This document shows, in pieces, positions 46,606 through 54,450 of a DNA stretch of 64,000 bases. The notes beneath the pieces are model-generated. The model did not search any database. It worked only from the letters and a program-made list of their open reading frames with translations, and had not been told where the DNA came from. The first letter of the stretch is position 1. Every line of letters starts with the position of its first letter. Origin of the DNA: Candidatus Gastranaerophilales bacterium (GTDB lineage Bacteria; Cyanobacteriota; Vampirovibrionia; Gastranaerophilales; Gastranaerophilaceae); the NCBI GenBank assembly GCA_944323655.1, contig CALUTL010000008.1:1-64000 (forward strand). Reading direction: 5' to 3'. The position numbers and the translations under genes were made by a program.

Positions 46606-47241
46606 TTAATTCCATTTTGTTCTGGTCGGTACGATTGTTACCAATCTGCCTTCACATCCAGGTACGGAACCTTTGATTAATACTAGATTCTTTTCTGCGT
46701 CTACTTTTACTAATTTCAATTTTGTAATAGTAACTCTTTCATTTCCCATGTTTCCGGCCATTCTTTTGCCCTTGATTACACGTGACGGTGTTGTTCCTGC
46801 TCCGATTGATCCGGGTTCTCTGTGGTTTTTAGAACCGTGTCCCATCGGCCCTCTGCCAAAGTTCCAACGCTTTACCGTACCTTGAAATCCTTTTCCGATT
46901 GATTTTCCGGTTACATCAACTTTTTCTACGTTGTCTAATACTGATAGTTCAATCTTGTCACCTACTTTGTAGTCTGACGGATTGTCTACTCTGAACTCTT
47001 GTAAGTGTCTGTAATTTTCCAGATTATTCTTTTTAAAATGACCCAACTGAGCTTTTGTTAAGTGTTTTTCTTTCGCTGAAACCGTTCCTACCTGTATTGC
47101 ATTGTAACCGTCTGTTTCTACTGTCTTAACCTGTGTTACTACAATATCATCAACTTTGATTACTGTTACAGGAATTGCCAATCCGTTTTCGTCGAAAATC
47201 TGTGTCATTCCTAACTTTTTACCTATTACACCTAGTGTCAT
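46606..47241 (-). CDS. rplC: 50S ribosomal protein L3
   Basis: The 211-residue protein starts MTLGVIGKKLGMTQIFDENG and has KGFQGTVKRWNFGRGPMGHGSKNHR near 118-142, diagnostic of L3. AAAGGTAAAAT precedes the ATG. It is separated from rpsJ by an unusually long structured spacer. Confidence 0.98.
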   Translation of the reverse strand: MTLGVIGKKLGMTQIFDENGLAIPVTVIKVDDIVVTQVKTVETDGYNAIQVGTVSAKEKHLTKAQLGHFKKNNLENYRHLQEFRVDNPSDYKVGDKIELSVLDNVEKVDVTGKSIGKGFQGTVKRWNFGRGPMGHGSKNHREPGSIGAGTTPSRVIKGKRMAGNMGNERVTITKLKLVKVDAEKNLVLIKGSVPGCEGRLVTIVPTRTKWN

Positions 47242-47444
47242 ATTTTACCTTTCTAGCTCGCCCTACTTGGTGCGGACACTCTCCGCCCCTCTTTCGGGTT
47301 TGCATTTTCACTTGCGAGCGCTACTTGCTGCCTTGTACTTTACCAACGGGACTTTCACCCTCCGCGCCGTTTCCGGACGGGTAGTAGATCACATTATTTA
47401 TGCATAATGCTTATTTAATTTTCAAATTCGGCCTTGGCTGTTTA
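47242..47444 (-). other. long GC-richer spacer with RNA-like structure between rpsJ and rplC
   Basis: No ORF is seen. The minus strand is clearly less AT-rich than other spacers here. It contains GGGTGAAAGTCCC, the hairpin GCGGA...TCCGC near the rplC end, and several short inverted repeats. GGTGAAAGTCC is typical of domain I of bacterial group II introns, but the rest does not clearly fit, and no reverse transcriptase or domain V is visible. It could be a ribosomal-protein leader or an intron remnant. Confidence 0.35.
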
Positions 47445-47762
47445 TTAAAGTTTTACTTCAATATCTACACCAGCCGGTAAATCTAATCTACTTAACTCTT
47501 CAGTTGTCTGTTGAGTCGGTTCGTATATATCTATTATACGTTTGTGTGTTCTTAGTTCAAAATGCTCACGCGACTTTTTGTCTACGTGTGGTGAACGAAG
47601 TACGCAATATATACGTCTTTTGGTCGGTAAAGGAATCGGGCCTGCAACTTTTGCGTCTGTTCTCTTTGCAGTTTCTACGATTTTGTCTGAAGATACATCT
47701 ATCAATTTGTGATCGTATGCCTTTAAACAAACTCTGATTCTTTGTCTTTTTGTGCTTGCCAT
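47445..47762 (-). CDS. rpsJ: 30S ribosomal protein S10
   Basis: The 105-residue protein has [15 protein letters not shown] at the start and the [26 protein letters not shown] signature near 43-68. S10 is also the NusE antitermination factor. It is the first gene of the cluster, with a strong promoter and a leader of about 135 bases. Confidence 0.98.
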   Translation of the reverse strand: MASTKRQRIRVCLKAYDHKLIDVSSDKIVETAKRTDAKVAGPIPLPTKRRIYCVLRSPHVDKKSREHFELRTHKRIIDIYEPTQQTTEELSRLDLPAGVDIEVKL

Positions 47763-47905
47763 TTTTATTCCTTTTCTTTTTTGCTTTTACACCGTGAGGT
47801 TTTTACTCTTGGCGGAAACCTCTGCGCCGCCTTTGTTTTGCCTGATTCGCTATTTGTAAATAATTTCGGTTATCTATAAAAATTTACTATACTTCAAGCA
47901 TATTG

Positions 47906-47934
47906 ATATTAGTATAAACATAAAACCCTGTCAA
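47906..47934 (-). promoter_or_regulatory. sigma70-type promoter of the S10 cluster
   Basis: On the minus strand there is a perfect TTGACA (47929-47934), a 17-base spacer and TAATAT (47906-47911). Transcription should start near 47899, giving a leader of about 135 bases before rpsJ with a GGCGG/CCGCC hairpin. Confidence 0.8.
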
Positions 47935-48045
47935 CAATGATTTTGTCACTTTGTTTAGAATTGTAAACTTTTTTGCATTTTCTAAATTCTTCGCTTCTTT
48001 TAAAACTTTATTATTGTATGTGAAGTGATACATAGGACTTTCTTC

Positions 48046-49212
48046 ATGAGCGATATTAAAATTGATACTAATTACAAAGGACTTACTTACATTCTTGCCG
48101 ACTACGCTAAATCCGTTAACGGCGGTAAAGAACTTAAAATATCCGCAAAACAATGGCAAAAAACTATGGAAATTGTCGCAGAAATTAACCGTAAAAGATC
48201 TTCTGAAAATGCAATCTATCAAGGAGGGTCAAATCTTTACGGCAATGTGAACGAAAATTTTGTACTTACTAAAGAGACAATCACTTTCTCTGAAGAGGAA
48301 ATGGCAAGAATTTTGAAAGAAATGGGAGTTACAGGTCAATTTCCGGAAGAAAAACCGATTATGGGGTTATCTGTCGAAAAAAATCCGCAGAACCAAACAC
48401 CTAAGGATTCAACTTCCTTGAAGCCTGAAGACGAAATTTTAGCTGACAACACTCAATTAGATACTGTTAGCCCATTTACACCTAATAACAATCCCCAAAA
48501 ACGTTCCAGAGATTTTAAAATACTGGCAGGAAATTCCACTTTCGCAAGTTTAATGTCTGCTAAATTCGAAGAAATGTCAAAATCTATGACACCCACTATT
48601 GTGAATGCCGCTTCGGATACTATTAACCTTGCACCTCCTTTTGAAATTAAAACCCCTAAACCCGGTGGTCTTGGCGGTAAAACAAGAACAATTTCTCACG
48701 AACTTCATACTAAACTTATGGATTTGGCAGAAGAACTCCATTGCAATTATGAGGATCTTATTACCGTTATTAACTTTGAAAGCGGAATGAACCCTCAAGA
48801 AGGTGCAGGCAAAAAAAATAAAGCCGTCGGACTTATTCAATTTACAAATATTGCCATTAGAGATTTAAATAAAACTTATTCACTTAATCTTACCAAAGAT
48901 AAAATAACCGCAATGAGTGCGGAAGAACAAATTGATATTGTCGGTAAATATCTCAAAATGTGTATTTCAAGAGTGCCGAGATTAAGAAATAAGAAAAAAC
49001 TTGATGCCGCTGACCTTTATAGTGTAATAATCCTACCTGGACGTGCCGGCAAAGATATTCTGTGCAAAAAAGGCGAAAAAAATTCTGAGGGTAAACTGCT
49101 TAATTATTACGAATCTAACAGAGGTATTGACGTCAGTAACGACGGGATTATTACACGTGCCGATGTCCTTGCTAAACTTGATGACTTTAGAGTTAATGTA
49201 GTCGTTGTTTAA
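48046..49212 (+). CDS. lysozyme-like (SLT-type) protein with C-terminal EF-hand/dockerin-like loop
   Basis: The 388-residue protein has an unrecognised N-terminal half. A lysozyme-like domain then contains VINFESGMNP with a likely catalytic Glu and KAVGLIQFT. It ends with SNRGIDVSNDGIITRADV, a calcium-binding EF-hand or dockerin-type loop. The C-terminal 170 residues are paralogous to the gene at 51646-52611. I chose the ATG at 48046, preceded by ATAGGAC, over a GTG at 48025. No signal peptide is visible. A CTTTATTAT element about 35 bases upstream weakly resembles the shared promoter motif. Confidence 0.75.
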   Translation: MSDIKIDTNYKGLTYILADYAKSVNGGKELKISAKQWQKTMEIVAEINRKRSSENAIYQGGSNLYGNVNENFVLTKETITFSEEEMARILKEMGVTGQFPEEKPIMGLSVEKNPQNQTPKDSTSLKPEDEILADNTQLDTVSPFTPNNNPQKRSRDFKILAGNSTFASLMSAKFEEMSKSMTPTIVNAASDTINLAPPFEIKTPKPGGLGGKTRTISHELHTKLMDLAEELHCNYEDLITVINFESGMNPQEGAGKKNKAVGLIQFTNIAIRDLNKTYSLNLTKDKITAMSAEEQIDIVGKYLKMCISRVPRLRNKKKLDAADLYSVIILPGRAGKDILCKKGEKNSEGKLLNYYESNRGIDVSNDGIITRADVLAKLDDFRVNVVVV

Positions 49213-49222
49213 TTTGATTTTT

Positions 49223-49250
49223 ATAAAAAAAAGCCGCTTTCGCGGCTTGA
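49223..49250 (-). terminator. terminator after minE, bidirectional
   Basis: AAGCCGC (49231-49237) pairs with GCGGCTT (49242-49248) around TTTC. On the minus strand it is followed by eight T residues, so it ends the minCDE transcript, and it may also serve the convergent lysozyme-like gene. Confidence 0.85.
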
Positions 49251-49287
49251 TATTTTCTCTCTCCTATCTCTGAAATAATTCAGAGGA

Positions 49288-49758
49288 TTATTTTGATTTA
49301 TCTTTTGAGTTGGTATTAGATTCTTCCGTTTCGGATTCCTCATCCTGATTATCTTCAGCTGAAGATTCCGCATCTTCTGTACTTTCCGAACTTTCGGCAT
49401 CTGAACTTTCTTCCTCGGATTTTTCCTCTGCTTCTTCTGAATCTTCGGAATTTTCTGCCTCAATTTCATCTTCATCTTTTGCTCTCAATACAGGAATTGA
49501 TAACATCAATGCCATCTGATTCCCCTCTTGTTCAAAATTCAATTCAAGAGCATCTTTGTCCATTTCTACGTATTTTGAAAGCAGTTCAATAAGTTCACCG
49601 CGCATTTTTTCAAGAAGCTCCGGTGTAAGATTGGTTCTGTCCTGCATCAAAACAACCCTTAAACGATTTACGGCTGTTTCTTTTGCATTTTCTTCCTTCT
49701 CTGCCTGTCTGAAGAAACCGAAGACTTTATTAAATAAGTCCTGAAAAATATCCCTCAT
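49288..49758 (-). CDS. minE: MinE topological specificity factor with acidic tail
   Basis: The 156-residue protein has the MinE core at residues 1-92: an N-terminal amphipathic helix (FQDLFNKVFGFF), then ETAVNRLRVVLMQDRTNL and LEKMRGELIELLSKYVEMDKDAL. It should stimulate MinD ATPase and drive oscillation. Residues 93-156 form an unusual Glu/Ser/Asp-rich disordered tail, absent from typical MinE of about 90 residues. It is the last gene of the minC-minD-minE operon, one base after minD. Confidence 0.92.
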   Translation of the reverse strand: MRDIFQDLFNKVFGFFRQAEKEENAKETAVNRLRVVLMQDRTNLTPELLEKMRGELIELLSKYVEMDKDALELNFEQEGNQMALMLSIPVLRAKDEDEIEAENSEDSEEAEEKSEEESSDAESSESTEDAESSAEDNQDEESETEESNTNSKDKSK

Positions 49759-49759
49759 T

Positions 49760-50575
49760 TTACTTCTCCTTTCCTATAAGGCCGGAGAAAAATTTCTTCA
49801 CTTTTGAAAGAACTCCTCTGCTTTCTTCAAGATTCAGGAAAGGAACATCTTCGCCCATTATTCTTCTTGCTACATTATTGTAAGCCTTGCCGGCAAGCGA
49901 ACTGTCATCGTTTACTATCGGATCACCCTTGTTTGTTGAGGTGATAATCCCTGTATCCTCAGGAATTATTCCTATTAAATCAGCTGACAGAATTTCTACT
50001 ACATCTTCAACACTCATCATATCGTTTGATTTGATAAGATTCGGACGAACCCTGTTCAGCAAAAGTTTATAAGATTGAATTTCTTCTTTTGCTTCAAGAA
50101 GTCCGATAATTCTGTCTGCATCCCTTACTGCCGACATCTCGGGAGTCGTAACAACTATTGCTTCAGTCGCTCCTGCAATCGCATTTTGAAATCCCTGTTC
50201 GATACCTGCCGGACAATCAACTAAGATAAAGTCGTAATCCTTTTTAAGTTCTTCACATATATCTTTCAACTGTTCTTGCGTAATTGCGGATTTATCTCTT
50301 GTCTGCGCCGCTGCTAAAAGACAAAGATTAGGATTTTTCTTATCCTTTACAAGCGCTTGTCTTAACTTGCAGCGTTCCTCCACCACATCAACAATTGTAT
50401 ATACAATCCTGTTTTCCAGCCCAAGCAAAAGGTCAAGGTTTCTTAATCCTAAATCGGTATCAATCAATACGACCTTCTTACCCGCTCTGGCTAAAGCAGT
50501 TCCTATATTTGCACTGGTTGTTGTCTTGCCTACTCCGCCTTTTCCCGAAGTAATTACTATAACTCGACCGCTCAT
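49760..50575 (-). CDS. minD: septum site-determining ATPase MinD
   Basis: The 271-residue ParA-type ATPase has the deviant Walker A SGKGGVGKTTTSANIG at about 10-25, LIDTDLGLRNLDLLLGLE, and DCPAGIEQGF. The C-terminus has LSKVKKFFSGLIGK, the amphipathic membrane-targeting helix. It recruits MinC to the membrane. AAAGGAG precedes the ATG. It lies between minC and minE. Confidence 0.98.
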   Translation of the reverse strand: MSGRVIVITSGKGGVGKTTTSANIGTALARAGKKVVLIDTDLGLRNLDLLLGLENRIVYTIVDVVEERCKLRQALVKDKKNPNLCLLAAAQTRDKSAITQEQLKDICEELKKDYDFILVDCPAGIEQGFQNAIAGATEAIVVTTPEMSAVRDADRIIGLLEAKEEIQSYKLLLNRVRPNLIKSNDMMSVEDVVEILSADLIGIIPEDTGIITSTNKGDPIVNDDSSLAGKAYNNVARRIMGEDVPFLNLEESRGVLSKVKKFFSGLIGKEK

Positions 50576-50620
50576 TATTTCTCCTTTTGATTATTTTACT
50601 TTTAATTCTTCTGCAAAAGC

Positions 50621-51493
50621 TTAAGAAGCTTCATGCAATTTATAAATGACAATATGTTTTCGGCTGACTCTTGCTTCTTCCGGGATAAAAGAATCCGTTT
50701 TTTGAACGTAGGGTACATTCACAGTGTCCGGTCTGCGGGCAAAAATTTCACCTATTCTCAACTGAATCGCATTTAGTTTCAAAGCACGGATTCTTGAGTA
50801 ATTATTTCCGTCTGATCCTGCCTGTGCAATTCCGCCCAAAACTCCCCATACTGTAATATCGCCTTTTGCAATAACTTCGGCGCCGGGGTTCACATCGCCT
50901 ATTATAACTATATTTCCTTCAGATTTTAAGCTTTGCCCTGAGCGCAAAGTCCTTTGAATATACAATGTCGGAAGCTTCTCCGCTTCTTTCATCTGCTTCT
51001 TTATTTCTGAAATCGTTTCTTCATCTGCTTCAAAATCTACTTGTTCAACTTCTGCGTCTGATCGAATTTCTTCTTTTATATCGTCTTCTTCAGGATATCT
51101 TTCTTCAAAATCGCCTTCACCAAAAATTTTATCTAAAGCACTTTCCAACTCCTGATTAACTTCGTTTTCCGCTGTGCCGTCTTCGTTAAATTCGGGCGCT
51201 TCTACGGTGTTTTCAAATTCCATCAAGGCTATGCCTAAAGTTTCAGCTGAACTTTTGGTTTCTTCGTTAATTGTTGATATAAAAGCTAAGTTGCTGTCCA
51301 TTGATTCTATCAATGCCTTCACGCTTATTAGCTGTGACTGATTAAGACTAACCTCGCCTAACTTAAGACAAACATTTTTATCCTTTGCTTCCGGCAAATC
51401 TAAAATCCTGCTTAATTCATAAATAATTTCGGATGTCTTTTTTGCGTTGCTTAAGTCAACGATAAAACCGTTTTCAATATATCCCTTATCCAT
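50621..51493 (-). CDS. minC: septum site-determining protein MinC with acidic linker
   Basis: The 290-residue FtsZ inhibitor has an N-terminal domain at about 1-85, a long acidic linker at about 95-175 (Glu/Asp-rich) and the C-terminal beta-helix with RSGQSLKSEGNIVIIGDVNPGAEVIA and GDITVWGVLGGIAQAG, the MinD-binding face. The acidic linker is longer than usual and parallels the acidic tail of MinE. It is first in the operon, with a likely promoter at 51559-51588. Confidence 0.95.
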   Translation of the reverse strand: MDKGYIENGFIVDLSNAKKTSEIIYELSRILDLPEAKDKNVCLKLGEVSLNQSQLISVKALIESMDSNLAFISTINEETKSSAETLGIALMEFENTVEAPEFNEDGTAENEVNQELESALDKIFGEGDFEERYPEEDDIKEEIRSDAEVEQVDFEADEETISEIKKQMKEAEKLPTLYIQRTLRSGQSLKSEGNIVIIGDVNPGAEVIAKGDITVWGVLGGIAQAGSDGNNYSRIRALKLNAIQLRIGEIFARRPDTVNVPYVQKTDSFIPEEARVSRKHIVIYKLHEAS

Positions 51494-51558
51494 TCTTATC
51501 CTTCCGCTAATCCGGTTCGCTCTCAGAAATTTTTGAGATTTCTACCGTAATAACTATT

Positions 51559-51588
51559 CTTATAAAAACAGTTACTCTTCCATGACAA
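51559..51588 (-). promoter_or_regulatory. sigma70-type promoter of minCDE
   Basis: On the minus strand TTGTCA (51583-51588), an 18-base spacer and TATAAG (51559-51564) lie about 65 bases before the minC start. Confidence 0.55.
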
Positions 51589-51645
51589 TACACGAAACAA
51601 TTTTTCTCTGCAACTTATTCTCTTAAAATTGTAATATTTATTAAA

Positions 51646-52611
51646 TTAAGCAAAAGTGTTAAGATTTACACGTTTTTGTACAAGCCTTGCATTCAAATCC
51701 GATTTTGTAATAGAACCGTCACCGTTCACATCAAGCCCTCTGTTGCTGCTGTAATATTTTTCTCCGCTTCTTGTTAAAACTTCATTTTTAGCTCTTGCGG
51801 GAAGGAACGTTACGGCATAAAGATCCGCTGCTGTCAGTTTTTTGCCTTTGGGTAATCTGTTTTCGTTCATTTTGTAATACTTCTCAACCAAATCAAGCTG
51901 ATCTATTGCACTCATATTTTCAATTTTTTCTAAGGTTAAGTTTAGTCCGTAAACTCTGTTTAATTCCGGAATCGCATCACTTTTGGTAAACTGAATTAAA
52001 CCAATAGCCGTTTTTTCACCGTTTTTATTTTTATGAGCTTCCTTAGGATTTAAGCTTGATTCCGAATTCATTAACGCAAGCAAATCCTGATAATCACAGT
52101 TGATATTTTTTGCAACCTGCTTAACTTTATCTAAAAATTCTTTATCCAAATAATCCTTACTAAAAGTAGAATACTTCGGCGTGTAAGAAGAATAATTTGA
52201 AGAAGAAACGGAAGAAGTTGTTTTTTTCGAATTGTTGTTAAGAAGATTGGACTTTGCGGTAATTATCCCGAACATATTAGAATAATCCGTCTTAGAATAA
52301 TCATTAAAACTATACAAATTCCAATTGCTGTTAAGGCTATCAAAACTTGTCGGGAAAGCGTTCATTGCAGTCATTGAAGGGAATTGATAAGTATTATTAA
52401 AATTATTATACGTATTATAGTTATAATAAGAAAAAACAGGAGAAAATGACGGCATCATCCAGCTTGTGTTGAACAGTGCAGGCAGAATATTAAAACTGCA
52501 AAACGGATTGTAATACGAATACGAAAACACAGGACTGAAAGTCCCAAAACAACTGCCGAGCCCGAGTCCCGTTAAATAACAGTTATTAAATCCAATAATT
52601 CCGTACGTCAT
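51646..52611 (-). CDS. Tyr/Asn/Phe-rich protein with lysozyme-like domain and EF-hand loop
   Basis: The 321-residue protein starts MTYGIIGFNNCY. About 140 residues rich in Tyr, Asn, Phe and Ser follow. The lysozyme-like domain has LMNSESSLNP with a likely catalytic Glu and TAIGLIQFT. The end SNRGLDVNGDGSITKSDL is an EF-hand or dockerin-type loop. An upstream TTG-type extension is possible, but the shared promoter element lies inside it, which supports the ATG at 52611. It is paralogous to the gene at 48046 in the C-terminal half. No Sec signal is seen. Confidence 0.78.
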   Translation of the reverse strand: MTYGIIGFNNCYLTGLGLGSCFGTFSPVFSYSYYNPFCSFNILPALFNTSWMMPSFSPVFSYYNYNTYNNFNNTYQFPSMTAMNAFPTSFDSLNSNWNLYSFNDYSKTDYSNMFGIITAKSNLLNNNSKKTTSSVSSSNYSSYTPKYSTFSKDYLDKEFLDKVKQVAKNINCDYQDLLALMNSESSLNPKEAHKNKNGEKTAIGLIQFTKSDAIPELNRVYGLNLTLEKIENMSAIDQLDLVEKYYKMNENRLPKGKKLTAADLYAVTFLPARAKNEVLTRSGEKYYSSNRGLDVNGDGSITKSDLNARLVQKRVNLNTFA

Positions 52612-52636
52612 AATTTTCCCTAATTCCCCGTTATAT

Positions 52637-52666
52637 ATATAAAGTATTTCTGTATGTGATAATTTA
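52637..52666 (-). promoter_or_regulatory. shared promoter-like element, copy E
   Basis: The minus strand reads GGTAAATTA, then AAATACTTTATATATA, with TAAA in place of GCAA and the same 18-base gap. It ends 25 bases before the start at 52611. Confidence 0.5.
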
Positions 52667-52762
52667 CCTGTAAAGACCTGTTTGTAAAAAAATATTAATT
52701 TATGTATTAATTTATGTAAAAAAAAATTTTTATTGTATAATTTTATTAAGGTAAAAATAATT

Positions 52763-53446
52763 ATGTTTAATGAAACAAAGACGCACGAGATTACAGTAGA
52801 CGTTGTTATATTAACCATTAAGAACGGTTCGTTGCAGGTTTTGCTTGTAAAGAGGCTGAATGAGCCATTTAAAGATAAATGGGCAATCCCCGGAGGTTAC
52901 GTACGTTTGTCGGAAAACCTTGATCAAGCGGCATTAAGAGTTTTAAAAGAGCGTACTAATGTTGACAATATTTATCTTGAACAGCTTTACACATTTGGAG
53001 ATCCGCTCAGACACCCTAATTCACGTGTCATTACCTGCGCTTACTTCGCGCTTGTAAGAGCTGAAGATATCCAAATTGTTTCTTCACCGGAGCTTGGCTG
53101 GCACAAAATTTCGGACTTGCCGCCGCTTGCGTTCGACCACAAAGAGATTATTGAATATTCTCTTAAACGCACCAGAGAAAGATTGGAAATTTGTCCGGTT
53201 GCATATCAATTATTGAACGAAAAATTTACCCTTACGGAAATGCAGAAAGCTTATGAACTTATAATGTCCAAAAAGCTTGACAAACGTAATTTCCGCAAAA
53301 AAGCACTTTCAACAGACGGTCTTATCGAATTAGATGAATACACTAAATCTTCTTCCAAAAGACCTGCACGTCTTTATACTTTTGAAAACATCAAACTTAA
53401 TTCAAAGCGTGCACATTTTATTTCGAATAAAAAGGAGAAAAAATAA
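52763..53446 (+). CDS. NrtR-like regulator (degenerate Nudix + winged helix)
   Basis: The 227-residue protein has a Nudix fold with AIPGGYVRLSENLDQAALRV, but the REUxEE catalytic helix is altered to RVLKER, so hydrolase activity is probably lost. A C-terminal winged-helix region with FTLTEMQKAYELIMSKKLDKRNFRKK matches NrtR-type NAD-metabolism repressors that sense ADP-ribose. I chose the ATG at 52763 over an upstream TTG. TATAAT at 52736-52741 is the likely -10. No NAD gene is adjacent. It runs into secG 3 bases downstream. Confidence 0.85.
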   Translation: MFNETKTHEITVDVVILTIKNGSLQVLLVKRLNEPFKDKWAIPGGYVRLSENLDQAALRVLKERTNVDNIYLEQLYTFGDPLRHPNSRVITCAYFALVRAEDIQIVSSPELGWHKISDLPPLAFDHKEIIEYSLKRTRERLEICPVAYQLLNEKFTLTEMQKAYELIMSKKLDKRNFRKKALSTDGLIELDEYTKSSSKRPARLYTFENIKLNSKRAHFISNKKEKK

Positions 53447-53449
53447 AAA

Positions 53450-53674
53450 ATGGTTACATTTATCTGGACAGTCCAAATTATATCAGCATTGTTATTGATA
53501 ATATTAATCTTACTTCATTCACCGAAAGGCGATGGAATCGCGGGATTCGGCGGAGCATCTCAGATTTTTTCATCACAGAAAAGCGCTGAAAAAGGACTTA
53601 ATAAAGTGACGGGAATTGTTGCTGCCGTATTTATTATCTGCACATTCCTTCTCGGATACGGAATTATAAAGTAA
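53450..53674 (+). CDS. secG: protein-export membrane protein SecG
   Basis: The 74-residue protein has two membrane segments, at about 4-22 and 52-72, joined by the conserved loop GIAGFGGASQIFSSQKSAEK. It assists SecYE in protein export. It starts 3 bases after the NrtR-like gene, preceded by AAGGAGAAAA. Confidence 0.95.
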   Translation: MVTFIWTVQIISALLLIILILLHSPKGDGIAGFGGASQIFSSQKSAEKGLNKVTGIVAAVFIICTFLLGYGIIK

Positions 53675-53703
53675 ATTCTCCCGTGAATTTTTAAGGGCGG
53701 ATT

Positions 53704-54450
53704 ATGAGTGAAATATTTGCACGTAACGAGTTATACTGGGGAGATGAAGCCCAGAAGTTTTTGGCATCAAAGCATGTTGCAGTATTTGGGCTTGGAGGTG
53801 TCGGCGGGTATTGCGCCGAGACTCTTGCACGGGCAGGGGTCGGAAAGTTAACAATCGTCGATTTTGATACCGTTTCCAAATCCAATATTAATCGTCAAAT
53901 TGCAGCGCTTCATTCTACAATAAACCTAAAAAAAACAGACGTAACCGCTAAAAGACTTAAAGACATAAACCCTGAAATTGAATTAATCGTAATTGACGAT
54001 TTTTATACAAATGAAGACTCAATTCTTGACGGGGTTGATTTTGTAGCAGATGCAATTGACACACTTAGAGCAAAAATTTCACTTCTCGAAAGCTGCTATA
54101 AAAAAAGAATCCCCGTAATCAGTTCAATGGGTGCAGGAAACAGAATTGCGCCGGAAAAATTGTACATCTCTGACATCTCAGAAATTGAAAATAAAAATGC
54201 ACCGTTTGTATCAAATTGCATTTATCAGTTAAAAAAAGCCGGAATTGAAAAAGGGATTACGGTCGTTGCAAGCAGAGAAAAACCTTTCTCAAAAGAAAAA
54301 ATTCAAAATACTGAAACCGTCATTAAAAATTCAGGAGAAAAATTGGAATTCACCAAGATAACTCCGGCTTCTACACCTTTTGTTGCAAGCTGCGCAGGAA
54401 TTTTTATGGCATCATTTATAGTCAGAAAATTTATTGAAGGAATTGAATAA
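53704..54450 (+). CDS. tcdA: tRNA threonylcarbamoyladenosine dehydratase (TcdA/ThiF family)
   Basis: The 248-residue E1-like enzyme has the ATP-binding GLGGVGGYCAETLARAGVG at about 29-47, DFDTVSKSNINRQI, and DAIDTLRAKISLL. A C-terminal domain has FVASCAGIFMAS. It cyclises t6A37 of tRNA to ct6A. It overlaps the SDR gene by one base, so the two are coupled. MoeB/ThiF alternatives are less likely because of length and the DAID stretch. Confidence 0.9.
   Translation: MSEIFARNELYWGDEAQKFLASKHVAVFGLGGVGGYCAETLARAGVGKLTIVDFDTVSKSNINRQIAALHSTINLKKTDVTAKRLKDINPEIELIVIDDFYTNEDSILDGVDFVADAIDTLRAKISLLESCYKKRIPVISSMGAGNRIAPEKLYISDISEIENKNAPFVSNCIYQLKKAGIEKGITVVASREKPFSKEKIQNTETVIKNSGEKLEFTKITPASTPFVASCAGIFMASFIVRKFIEGIE

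Noticed and set aside
47242..47444. Calling a full group II intron
   Set aside because: The region is only about 200 bases, and there is no domain V, no 5' GUGYG that fits, and no reverse transcriptase.
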